15,560 nt of DNA from Amphibacillus indicireducens (GTDB lineage Bacteria > Bacillota > Bacilli > Bacillales > Amphibacillaceae): contig NZ_BAABDL010000145.1 of assembly GCF_039539605.1 (NCBI RefSeq), positions 1 to 15,560 on the forward strand. The letters run 5' to 3'. The number at the start of each line of letters is the position of its first letter. The first letter of the stretch is position 1. The notes below the pieces were generated by a model, which had not been told where the DNA came from, did not search any database, and was given only the letters and a program-made list of their open reading frames with translations. Of this stretch, positions 1-5,800 are shown piece after piece. A program made the position numbers and the translations under genes.

Positions 1-319
1 TCGGTTGTGAAGCTAATCGTCTCTTATCCAGAATCGTGGTAAACATCGGTTCATATTTTAATTCATCCGCATGATCGTCTGTATGATAGCCGGCAATATG
101 TTGATAAATTTTTTGAATGACAACATCATGGTTGGTATGTTCTCGGTGGTCTACAGGGTCTTTGACTTGAAGGGTTTCTTGAATAGACTGGCTTAATCCA
201 ATCTTTTCATCGAACTCTTTATACAATAATAGCCCTGAGTCTGAGGTTAAATTTCCACCATCAAAATTAACTTTGATCATTTTGTTGAAATTAAGTGACT
301 TTTCGATTACACTTTTCAT
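1..319 (-). CDS. IS1380-type transposase, N-terminal part (runs off the left edge)
   Basis: The minus strand from ATG at 319 reads into the window edge for 106 codons without a stop. The N-terminus (MKSVIEKSLNFNKMIKVNF, then DGGNLTSDSGLLLYKEFDE) is typical of IS1380-family DDE transposases, which catalyse cut-and-paste movement of their own element. The start is supported by an AGGAGG ribosome binding site about 7 nt upstream. Only the N-terminal quarter is present, so the catalytic triad cannot be seen. A perfect inverted repeat around the ribosome binding site could fold in read-through RNA (separate entry). The identification rests on recalled family resemblance. Confidence 0.82.
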   Translation of the reverse strand, partial: MKSVIEKSLNFNKMIKVNFDGGNLTSDSGLLLYKEFDEKIGLSQSIQETLQVKDPVDHREHTNHDVVIQKIYQHIAGYHTDDHADELKYEPMFTTILDKRRLASQP

Positions 320-322
320 TAT

Positions 323-381
323 GGAGCCCTCCTTGAATTGTGTTTGTTTAGTCACTTATACAATATCAAAGATCGGGCTCC
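323..381 (-). promoter_or_regulatory. Inverted repeat covering the IS1380 transposase ribosome binding site
   Basis: GGAGCCC (323-329) and GGGCTCC (375-381) are perfect 7-bp arms. On minus-strand RNA the downstream arm overlaps the AGGAGG ribosome binding site. A possible -10 (TATAAG, minus strand 360-355) lies between the arms, so an internal transcript would lack the upstream arm while read-through RNA would contain both. This resembles the protection from impinging transcription known for IS10 and IS50. No good -35 was found, so the promoter is weakly supported. A second palindrome, TTCACTAATTAAGTGAA (386-402), lies just outside and may be near the element end. Confidence 0.4.
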
Positions 382-531
382 TTTTCACTTAATTAGTGAA
401 ATGCCAAATGTTCTTTTTTTATTGATTTGATGCAGTTTCTTAAGGGTTTGTGGTGGGACTGTGAATAATCTGGGGTAAATATTAGCATTCAAGCTTTGTG
501 TTTATGTTAAAAAAGTGCGTACTTTTTTTAG

Positions 532-540
532 TTTTTAGTA
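532..540. repeat. Left target-site repeat of the IS4-group element
   Basis: The sequence tttttagta abuts the left inverted repeat. Its partner tatttagta (2027-2035) abuts the right one and differs at one base. The imperfection suggests an older insertion. Confidence 0.55.
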
Positions 541-565
541 CATGTACACCAGTTTACAAGTTTGA

Positions 566-1900
566 CTAAGCTACCCAATCCTTATTGAGGAAGCCCTGAA
601 CAGATTCTTTAATTGTAGAATAAATTTTAGCACTTTCGAAGCTCAATACGAAACTGTCAAATATTAATTCTTTTGTAATTTGAACGCCTACAGTTCTTTT
701 GATCAATTGTGGACTTTTGAATTGATACTTTTCGTATCTTTTGTCCATGAAGGGTAACAAACACGCAAAAGTATATGCTACAAACAATAGATTAACATAT
801 CTTTCGATTGCGGCCTTGTTTCTCACCATATAGTTACCGAAGGACCAAAAAAATTTATGCTGGTAAAACATCACCTCGATGTTCCATCTCATTCGATAAG
901 TAGTCAGTGTTTTACTGGTACATTCATCTTCATTTTGATCAGTCAATGCTTCTTTGGTATTTAGGGCGGTATTTATAGTTTTAATTTCATCAGGATTGAT
1001 GCTGCTAATAAAAACTCTTATGGATGAGAACGGTTTAATATCTGTAGCGGTTACTGTAACGTAAATAGGTTCTTCAAATAAATTAGTCATTACTTTCTTC
1101 TCAGCAACATAGTATTCACCTATCTTAGTGTAGGAAAATTCTCTGGCATTTAGTTTTCTACCTTTTTTTCTAGGTCTCCCCCTTTTCCCCGTAGGAGCTG
1201 GAGGAAGATCATATATGGCAGTATCATGACGTACTGCACCTACGACTTCTAGATTATCAAATTCTTTTACAGTATCTAGGATAGATCCTTTACTATACCA
1301 GCTATCACACAATAAAATTACTTGAAACATCTCAAGTTGAGGCATGATACATTTAATTATTTGTGATGCCATTTCAAGTTTGTTCTGCTCCTTTGAATAC
1401 AGGCGATAGCCTATTGGTATACTTAAGTACTTCGCTTTATCTTGGTAATATAAAGGAATATTCAACATCACAGATACAAAGCAATGACCATTAAGATATT
1501 TGGTTCCATTCTTTTTTGTATGGTCAAAATGTTTAACATAACAATCAAATTTAGCACCGTATTTTGCTTGAAGAGTATCATCAATTGTTATAAATAAGGT
1601 GTTCTGTCTTAATTTTTCTGGTATCAAGGATAAAGCGATAGCAACTGTGATAGTGGTTAGGGCTTCTATTGGAAATTTTGAATAGGATAAAAAGTAATAT
1701 ATTGAATTCAGAACCTTATCGGTGTGTTTCTTGATGAAACTATCATAAACAAATTGTATAGATCTTACTTCTTCTGTGCAGAGGATCCCCATAATGAGCC
1801 AGTAGAAAATATCAAAGCTCCGCTTCTTGAAAACTGATCTATACTGCATTAAATATTGATGTAATGTTTGTTTCATTGAATTACTGGAAATACTAATCAT
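566..1900 (-). CDS. IS4-group DDE transposase (444 aa)
   Basis: This is the transposase that cuts and rejoins its element's DNA. It has the full IS4-group YREK signature Y-(2)-R-(3)-E-(6)-K at Y335, R338, E342 and K349, inside TYRMRWNIEVMFYQHKF. The two catalytic aspartates are in TIDDT (D107/D108) and LCDSWY (D199). A basic GKRGRPRKKGRK stretch near residue 240 may bind DNA or be a linker. Length is normal and no stop or frameshift is visible, so it may be active. The ATG at 1900 has an AGGAGG site 7 nt upstream; that site is part of a long hairpin (separate entry). IS701-like assignment is an alternative, but the spacing of the YREK motif fits IS4 exactly. Confidence 0.88.
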   Translation of the reverse strand: MISISSNSMKQTLHQYLMQYRSVFKKRSFDIFYWLIMGILCTEEVRSIQFVYDSFIKKHTDKVLNSIYYFLSYSKFPIEALTTITVAIALSLIPEKLRQNTLFITIDDTLQAKYGAKFDCYVKHFDHTKKNGTKYLNGHCFVSVMLNIPLYYQDKAKYLSIPIGYRLYSKEQNKLEMASQIIKCIMPQLEMFQVILLCDSWYSKGSILDTVKEFDNLEVVGAVRHDTAIYDLPPAPTGKRGRPRKKGRKLNAREFSYTKIGEYYVAEKKVMTNLFEEPIYVTVTATDIKPFSSIRVFISSINPDEIKTINTALNTKEALTDQNEDECTSKTLTTYRMRWNIEVMFYQHKFFWSFGNYMVRNKAAIERYVNLLFVAYTFACLLPFMDKRYEKYQFKSPQLIKRTVGVQITKELIFDSFVLSFESAKIYSTIKESVQGFLNKDWVA

Positions 1901-1902
1901 AT

Positions 1903-1963
1903 CAGATACCTCCTAGGGTGTTGTTTTGTGATGAGATTAGTATTCCTAGGATTTAGGTATCTG
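1903..1963 (-). promoter_or_regulatory. Hairpin sequestering the IS4-group transposase ribosome binding site
   Basis: CAGATACCT plus CCTAGG (1903-1917) pair perfectly with CCTAGG (1945-1950) and AGGTATCTG (1955-1963), giving a 15-bp stem interrupted only by a 4-nt bulge. On the minus-strand RNA the 3' arm contains the AGGAGG ribosome binding site just upstream of the transposase ATG. RNA started outside the element would fold and hide the site. An internal promoter between the arms would escape, although I see only a weak -10 (TACTAA). Confidence 0.6.
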
Positions 1964-2048
1964 TTTTTGTTATTTTATGGAATTGTTTTTTCAAATCACT
2001 ACATTACTTGTAAAGTGGTGTACATGTATTTAGTAGTTAAAAAACAAA

Positions 2049-2077
2049 TTGACAATAGAATAAGTTTGATATATAAT
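2049..2077 (+). promoter_or_regulatory. Consensus sigma-A promoter of the inorganic-carbon operon
   Basis: TTGACA (2049-2054), a 17-bp spacer and TATAAT (2072-2077) match the housekeeping consensus exactly. It lies 23 bp outside the right end of the IS4-group element and about 185 bp before the DUF2294 gene. Transcription should start near 2084 and give a leader of about 180 nt. The leader contains an interrupted palindrome AATTTCA-T-TGAAATT (2186-2200), a possible operator or small hairpin. Confidence 0.8.
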
Positions 2078-2185
2078 TTATTTTAATATTTAAGCTTGAT
2101 GGTTTCAATATCACTATAAATGTTAAATGTATTAGCATTATGATAATATTTGATTGTCTATATGAAAATACCGAATGGCTTTATA

Positions 2186-2200
2186 AATTTCATTGAAATT
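2186..2200. repeat. 15-bp interrupted palindrome in the operon leader
   Basis: AATTTCA, one T, TGAAATT: perfect 7-bp arms, about 60 nt before the DUF2294 start. It could be a protein operator or a weak hairpin. In AT-rich DNA such a palindrome can also occur by chance. Confidence 0.3.
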
Positions 2201-2247
2201 AAACAGTATACTACGTGTGGTAATTAAATATATGGAATTTCTTTATT

Positions 2248-2255
2248 AGGAGGGG
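2248..2255 (+). promoter_or_regulatory. Ribosome binding site that fixes the unusual DUF2294 start
   Basis: AGGAGGGG ends 6 nt before the ATA codon at 2262. No ATG, GTG or TTG lies at proper spacing, and an in-frame TAG at 2247-2249 excludes a start further upstream. The site therefore points to ATA as the initiation codon. Confidence 0.65.
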
Positions 2256-2261
2256 AAAACC

Positions 2262-2624
2262 ATAAAAAAAGGTCAGTTAGAAGCCGAAATAAGTAGAGCA
2301 TTAACTCAATGGGAAAAGGATTTTTTGGGTAGAGGGTCTGTAACGGTTAAGACTGACATTCTCAGAGACATGGTCATTGTGGTCTTAAAGGGTATCTTAA
2401 CACCTGCAGAATATAAACTCTCGGAAACACTAGAAGGTTTATTGTCAATAAAAAAAATCCGCGCTAACTTAGTTGAGGTAGGTAGAGATAAACTAGGTGG
2501 AATTATTACAGAACAAACTGGTGAAGAAGTTATATCTTTCCATACAGATATTAGTACTAGAAATGGTGAAAGAGTTATGATATTTAAATTAACTTCTGAT
2601 TTGGAGAAAAAAATAATGCTTTAA
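2262..2624 (+). CDS. DUF2294 family protein (YbcI-like), apparent ATA start
   Basis: A small cytoplasmic protein of 120 aa with no membrane segment. Read from ATA at 2262 it begins (I/M)KKGQLEAEISRALTQWEKD, continues FLGRGSVTVKTDILRDMV, and ends with the family-typical HTDISTRNGERVMIFKL near residue 110. The DUF2294 domain covers almost the whole chain. A TTG at 2325 would also open the frame, but it has no ribosome binding site and would remove 21 conserved N-terminal residues. B. subtilis YbcI, a family member, is encoded beside the DabAB-type carbon uptake genes and a carbonic anhydrase homologue, so a role in inorganic-carbon handling is inferred here, next to sbtA. The biochemical function is unknown. 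Confidence 0.82.
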   Translation: MKKGQLEAEISRALTQWEKDFLGRGSVTVKTDILRDMVIVVLKGILTPAEYKLSETLEGLLSIKKIRANLVEVGRDKLGGIITEQTGEEVISFHTDISTRNGERVMIFKLTSDLEKKIML

Positions 2625-2643
2625 TAAACATATATACTGGGAG

Positions 2644-2684
2644 AACTGAGAAAGTCCATTTATGAGTAAACTAAATGAACAGTT
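2644..2684 (+). ncRNA. First hairpin of a structured RNA between DUF2294 and sbtA
   Basis: AACTG (2644-2648) pairs with CAGTT (2680-2684), and inside it CATTTA (2657-2662) pairs with TAAATG (2672-2677). It starts 20 nt after the DUF2294 stop and is followed 6 nt later by the much longer terminator-like stem. I match it to no known riboswitch class. It may be a sensor half of an attenuator or simply a 3' UTR structure. Confidence 0.4.
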
Positions 2685-2690
2685 GAAGTT

Positions 2691-2779
2691 AAACCGACTA
2701 TTTTTAATGTAAGGAAGTATCGCCACTAACTATAAGTGCGATAACTTCCCCTGTTAAAATGGTCGGTTTTTTTATTTTT
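2691..2779 (+). terminator. Long rod-like terminator or attenuator before sbtA
   Basis: The outer stem AAACCGAC (2691-2698) pairs with GTCGGTTT (2762-2769) and ends in a T run (2767-2779). Inside, TTTTAA pairs with TTAAAA, and a second stem GGAAGT-ATCG-C-CACT (2713-2727) pairs with AGTG-CGAT-A-ACTTCC (2735-2749). The result is a rod of roughly 80 nt, longer than a usual intrinsic terminator. It can end the DUF2294 transcript. Whether it is conditional, controlling read-through into sbtA 145 nt later, is inference. Confidence 0.75.
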
Positions 2780-2924
2780 CCCCCAAGACTATACAATCTA
2801 ATATAAGTTGATTGGCAAATGAAATGCATAAATTTGCTTGTTGTGTAAGAGGTGAAGTAATTAAAGTGTTAAAAGAATAAGGAGAAAAAGCTTTATAAAA
2901 TACATTACAAAGTAGGGTGACAAA

Positions 2925-3920
2925 ATGAGTTCTTTAGAAATTGCTTTTAGCAACATGGCATCTCCAGCGATATTATTTTTTATACTAGGGGTCATTGCGG
3001 TCTCTGTTAAATCAGATTTGGAAATACCGGATTCGATTGGTTCAGCTATAACGTTATATATTTTAATATCTATCGGACTAAAGGGGGGCGTATCAGTTAG
3101 TAAAACTGGCGTTCAGGGATTAATAATATATGCTTTAGCCGCGGTCATTATTGGTATTGTAATTACTACTCTAGTATATGTTATAATGTCTAAGATTGGA
3201 TTTGATTCGTCTAATGCCGGATCGATAGCAGGGCATTATGGGGCATGTAGTAGTGTAACCCTTACATCAACTTTAGTTTTTCTGCAACAAACAGGAGCTA
3301 ATTTTGAGGAGTTTGTACCTGCTTTATACCCTTTCATGGATACCGCAGCATTAATTACTGCTATTATTCTGGGCTATACGGGCTTAAAGAAGAAATCTAC
3401 AGAAACAGATAAAAGTGAATACGCCATAAAAGACATATTACGTATTTCTTTAACAGCTAAAACGACATTAATGATCTTTGGTGGTTTTCTAATTGGGCTT
3501 ATCTCAGGTGTTGAAGGTACAAAAAGTCTTATGCCATTTTATGATAATATTTTCAAGGGAGTATTTACAGTTTTTATGCTTAATATAGGGCTACTTACCG
3601 GTTCAAGATTATATGAATTGAAAAATGTCAGACCAATTACATTTTTATTAGCGATTATCCTACCACCAATCCACGCTACTATCGCCATAATTTTAGCTAC
3701 TTTTATTGGCTTGAGTCCTGGAGGAGCAACAATATTGGCAGCCTTAGCCAGTGGTGCGTCCTATATAACTGCACCTGCAGTGATGAGAGATACTTTCCCT
3801 GATGCTAATCCATCTTTAGGTCTAGCCATAGCTTTAGGGATTGTTTTTCCATTTAATATTATACTTGGAATTCCACTTTATTATCATTTAGCAATTATGA
3901 TTTCTCAATTTATTAAATAG
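2925..3920 (+). CDS. sbtA: SbtA-family sodium-dependent bicarbonate transporter
   Basis: An integral membrane protein of 331 aa that resembles the SbtA superfamily (PF05982), whose cyanobacterial members import bicarbonate with sodium. About ten hydrophobic segments are spread along the chain (for example residues 12-28, 38-54, 66-92, 180-195 and 235-262). They fall in two halves with the family-like glycine/small-residue stretches SAITLYILISIGLKGGVS (about 38-55) and PGGATILAALASGASYITAP. It is somewhat shorter than cyanobacterial SbtA (about 370 aa), mainly in the middle loop. ATG 2925 is preceded by a weak GGGTG ribosome binding site. The sbtB gene follows after 12 nt, as in cyanobacteria. 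Substrate is inferred from family and neighbour. Confidence 0.88.
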   Translation: MSSLEIAFSNMASPAILFFILGVIAVSVKSDLEIPDSIGSAITLYILISIGLKGGVSVSKTGVQGLIIYALAAVIIGIVITTLVYVIMSKIGFDSSNAGSIAGHYGACSSVTLTSTLVFLQQTGANFEEFVPALYPFMDTAALITAIILGYTGLKKKSTETDKSEYAIKDILRISLTAKTTLMIFGGFLIGLISGVEGTKSLMPFYDNIFKGVFTVFMLNIGLLTGSRLYELKNVRPITFLLAIILPPIHATIAIILATFIGLSPGGATILAALASGASYITAPAVMRDTFPDANPSLGLAIALGIVFPFNIILGIPLYYHLAIMISQFIK

Positions 3921-3932
3921 GAGTGGTTCAAC

Positions 3933-4238
3933 GTGTTAAAACAGGTAGAAAAACTAATAATAATAACTGAAAGAATAATAATTTCTAAAATAATAAAATA
4001 TATAGAGTCTTTAGAAATTAAAGCTTACACTATTTATCACGATGTCTCAGGACAAGGTCAAAGAGGTATGAGGTCAGTATCTGGAGGGCTTAGCAGGTTG
4101 GGTGAAAATATAAGAATAGAAATAATAATTGAGGATGAAGAACAAGCTGTGGAAGTGGCTGAAAAGATATACAATAAATATTTGTCTTCAAGGTATGCCG
4201 GAATAGTATATTTAGAAAAAATTCGAGTAGTTAAGTAA
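3933..4238 (+). CDS. sbtB: SbtB-like PII regulatory protein
   Basis: A 101-aa cytoplasmic protein. The start KLIIITERIIISKIIKYIES, the later AYTIYHDVSGQGQRGMRSVS (T-loop region, about residues 31-50), IRIEIIIEDEEQAVEVAEKI and the YAGIVYLEKIRV end align by eye with cyanobacterial SbtB, the adenyl-nucleotide-binding trimer that controls SbtA. The C-terminal cysteine-containing CGPEGC loop of Synechocystis SbtB is absent, as the chain stops right after the last beta strand. The start is GTG at 3933 with AGGAG 9 nt upstream, overlapping the end of sbtA, so translation is probably coupled. An expected function is gating of SbtA by an adenine nucleotide signal. Confidence 0.85.
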   Translation: MLKQVEKLIIITERIIISKIIKYIESLEIKAYTIYHDVSGQGQRGMRSVSGGLSRLGENIRIEIIIEDEEQAVEVAEKIYNKYLSSRYAGIVYLEKIRVVK

Positions 4239-4283
4239 TTATACAAAAACACCCAGTATATCTATATAGAAGGAGTTTAGCTA

Positions 4284-4951
4284 ATGGATAAAAGGAAAAT
4301 TATTCACTCTCTTTTCAAAAATCGTGTAGCGATATTAGCAACGATGCATAAAAAAGAAGAAGTAATATCACCGATACTAGAAAATGAATTAGGAATTGAA
4401 ATTGTTGTTCCTGAAGGATTTAATACGGATCAGTTTGGGACATTTACTGGAGATATAGAGCGTATGGGTGATCAATATGATGCTGCTAGACATAAGGCAA
4501 TGGGAGCTATGCACTTATATGATAAAACCTTAGCTTTTGCCAGTGAAGGTTCCTTTGGCCCCCACCCAGTCATTCCATTTTTACCATTTAACCGAGAAAT
4601 AGTAGTATTAATTGATAAGGAGAATGATATAGAAATCAGTGGCATTACAACCACAACAGAAACTAATTATGGTCATAAGGTAGTAAGAAACTTTCAAGAG
4701 GCCTATGAATTTTCCGTAGAAAAAGGATTTCCAGAGCATCGAGTTGTTATAAAAGTGAATCAGTTTACAAGTGATAAAAATCATATGATTAAAGGTATAA
4801 CAAATAAAGCGGATCTTGAAAATGCGGTTGAATTTGCTCTAAAGAATTCTTATGATGGAGAAATATATATAGAAACTGATATGAGAGCATTATATAATCC
4901 AACTAGAATGAGAAGTATTGAGGCTGCTACTAATAATCTTATTAAGAATAT
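4284..4951 (+). pseudogene. DUF6671 gene, 5' part, interrupted by the 6-kb insertion
   Basis: Codons 1-221 of a DUF6671-type protein (ATG 4284, GAAGGAG site 8 nt upstream, 45 nt after sbtB). The sequence (NRVAILATMHKKEEVISPIL, later EGSFGPHPVIPFLPFNREIV and ALYNPTRMRSIEAATNNLIK) is intact up to K221. It then runs into the IS1182-type end, which adds 31 foreign residues before a stop at 5042. Without the insertion, the frame continues from 11001 to 11213 as NIFNLCPKCG and so on, giving 291 aa in total. The biochemical role is unknown; its position suggests a partner of SbtA/SbtB. The truncated chimera lacks all four CxxC motifs and probably does not function normally. Confidence 0.88.
4945..4951. 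repeat. Left 7-bp target repeat (AGAATAT) of the 6-kb insertion
   Basis: AGAATAT at 4945-4951 is repeated exactly at 10999-11005. Removing one copy with everything between restores the DUF6671 frame, which shows that these are the target-site duplications. Confidence 0.85.
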
Positions 4952-4974
4952 GGTTAGGGTGTCAAAACCTAACC
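4952..4974. repeat. Outer left IS1182-type end (copy A), hairpin-forming
   Basis: GGTTAGG and CCTAACC, perfect 7-bp arms around GTGTCAAAA. Identical over 23 nt to 9207-9229, but the sequence diverges immediately after position 4974, so only the terminus is shared. Confidence 0.8.
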
Positions 4975-5006
4975 ATAGGATACTCTCTCTTTTCTGTCAT
5001 GGCTTA

Positions 5007-5040
5007 GATTGCGAAGCAATCATATTGTTTTTTATTGTTT
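5007..5040 (+). terminator. Orphan intrinsic terminator just inside the insertion
   Basis: GATTGC-GAA-GCAATC (5007-5021) is followed by a T-rich run. No complete gene of the passenger segment lies upstream. It is probably the tail of a lost transcription unit, marking the edge of the captured DNA. Confidence 0.6.
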
Positions 5041-5057
5041 AATGCAAGATTTTAATA

Positions 5058-5066
5058 TGGTATAAT
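5058..5066 (+). promoter_or_regulatory. Extended -10 promoter of the ABC transporter genes
   Basis: TGGTATAAT (TGn plus a perfect -10 hexamer) lies 23 bp before the GTG start. A -35 is not convincing, as expected for extended -10 promoters. Confidence 0.65.
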
Positions 5067-5089
5067 GGGTAGTATAAAAAGGAAATTAG

Positions 5090-5800
5090 GTGAATCGATT
5101 GAAATTAGAATTAAGGGATATTCAAAAAAGTTTTGGCAACCAGTCTGTATTAAAAGGCTGTTCCTACACTTTCGAACAGGGAAACATTTATGGTTTGCTC
5201 GGCCGTAACGGTGCAGGTAAAACCACCTTATTTAATATTTTGTATGAAGAAATGAAACAAGATTCCGGGACATTTACCTTGCATATTGACGGAAAAGAAC
5301 GGGCCGTTGATCCGGAAGATATCGGTATGGTCTTTACAGATAATTACTTACCAGAGTTTTTAACAGGTTATGAATTTGTTTCCTTTTTCTTGGATTTACA
5401 TAAACAGGAGAATCAGTTAAGTGTAGATGAATACTTGGATATCGTCAGTATTGATGAAGAAAGCCGTCATCGCATTATAAAAACGTATTCGAGTGGGATG
5501 CAGAGTAAGTTGTCTCTTTTAACAGTGATTATCACCCAGCCAAAAATCATTCTACTAGACGAGCCATTAACGGCAGTGGATGTCGTCAGCGGGATAGAGT
5601 TAAAACAATTATTCATGAATCTGAAATCAGAATCGATTATTATTTTATCGACCCACATGCTTCAGTTAGCTGAGGACATGTGTGATGAATTAGTTCTTCT
5701 AAAAGGCGGTCTCCTCTCTTCCATGGAGGACTTCAGATCGGAAGAACAATTCGAAAAACAAATCATACAGGCCTTGAGTGAGGAGTCGAGTGCTTTATGA
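5090..5800 (+). CDS. ABC transporter ATP-binding protein (236 aa)
   Basis: The ATPase subunit of a two-gene ABC transporter. It shows Walker A GRNGAGKT (residues 38-45), the signature region YSSGMQSK at 133-140 (a variant of LSGGQ), Walker B IILLDE at 153-158 with catalytic E158, a D-loop region, and the switch H189 in STHM. The start is GTG at 5090 after an AAAGGA site. Its stop overlaps the permease start by 4 nt (ATGA), so the two are translationally coupled. The layout recalls EcsAB-type pairs and other exporters with one ATPase and one large permease, but the substrate cannot be told. It is passenger DNA of the 6-kb insertion. Confidence 0.92.
   Translation: MNRLKLELRDIQKSFGNQSVLKGCSYTFEQGNIYGLLGRNGAGKTTLFNILYEEMKQDSGTFTLHIDGKERAVDPEDIGMVFTDNYLPEFLTGYEFVSFFLDLHKQENQLSVDEYLDIVSIDEESRHRIIKTYSSGMQSKLSLLTVIITQPKIILLDEPLTAVDVVSGIELKQLFMNLKSESIIILSTHMLQLAEDMCDELVLLKGGLLSSMEDFRSEEQFEKQIIQALSEESSAL

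Larger units (their letters stand above)
541..2026 (-). mobile_element. Complete IS4-group insertion sequence
   Basis: The element is 1,486 bp with terminal inverted repeats of 21 bp: CATGTACACCAGTTTACAAG begins at 541, and the reverse complement of 2006-2026 matches it at 20 of 21 positions. The flanks are tttttagta (532-540) and tatttagta (2027-2035), a 9-bp direct repeat with one mismatch. That length fits the IS4 group. One transposase gene fills the element. The ends are read directly from the sequence; the exact outer base is uncertain by one or two because TACATGTA is palindromic. Confidence 0.85.

Noticed and set aside
2644..2779. A known riboswitch class (c-di-AMP, guanidine, sodium or lithium types)
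   Set aside because: I could not match conserved core nucleotides of any class; only helices are visible, so I leave it as an unassigned structured RNA.
4058..4252. Minus-strand 64-codon frame over sbtB
   Set aside because: It is the complement of a well-supported gene; low-complexity serine/isoleucine composition reflects AT-rich antisense reading.
4284..5042. Reading the whole 252-codon frame as a normal gene
   Set aside because: The last 31 codons lie inside the transposon end and resemble nothing; the true C-terminus is at 11001-11213.
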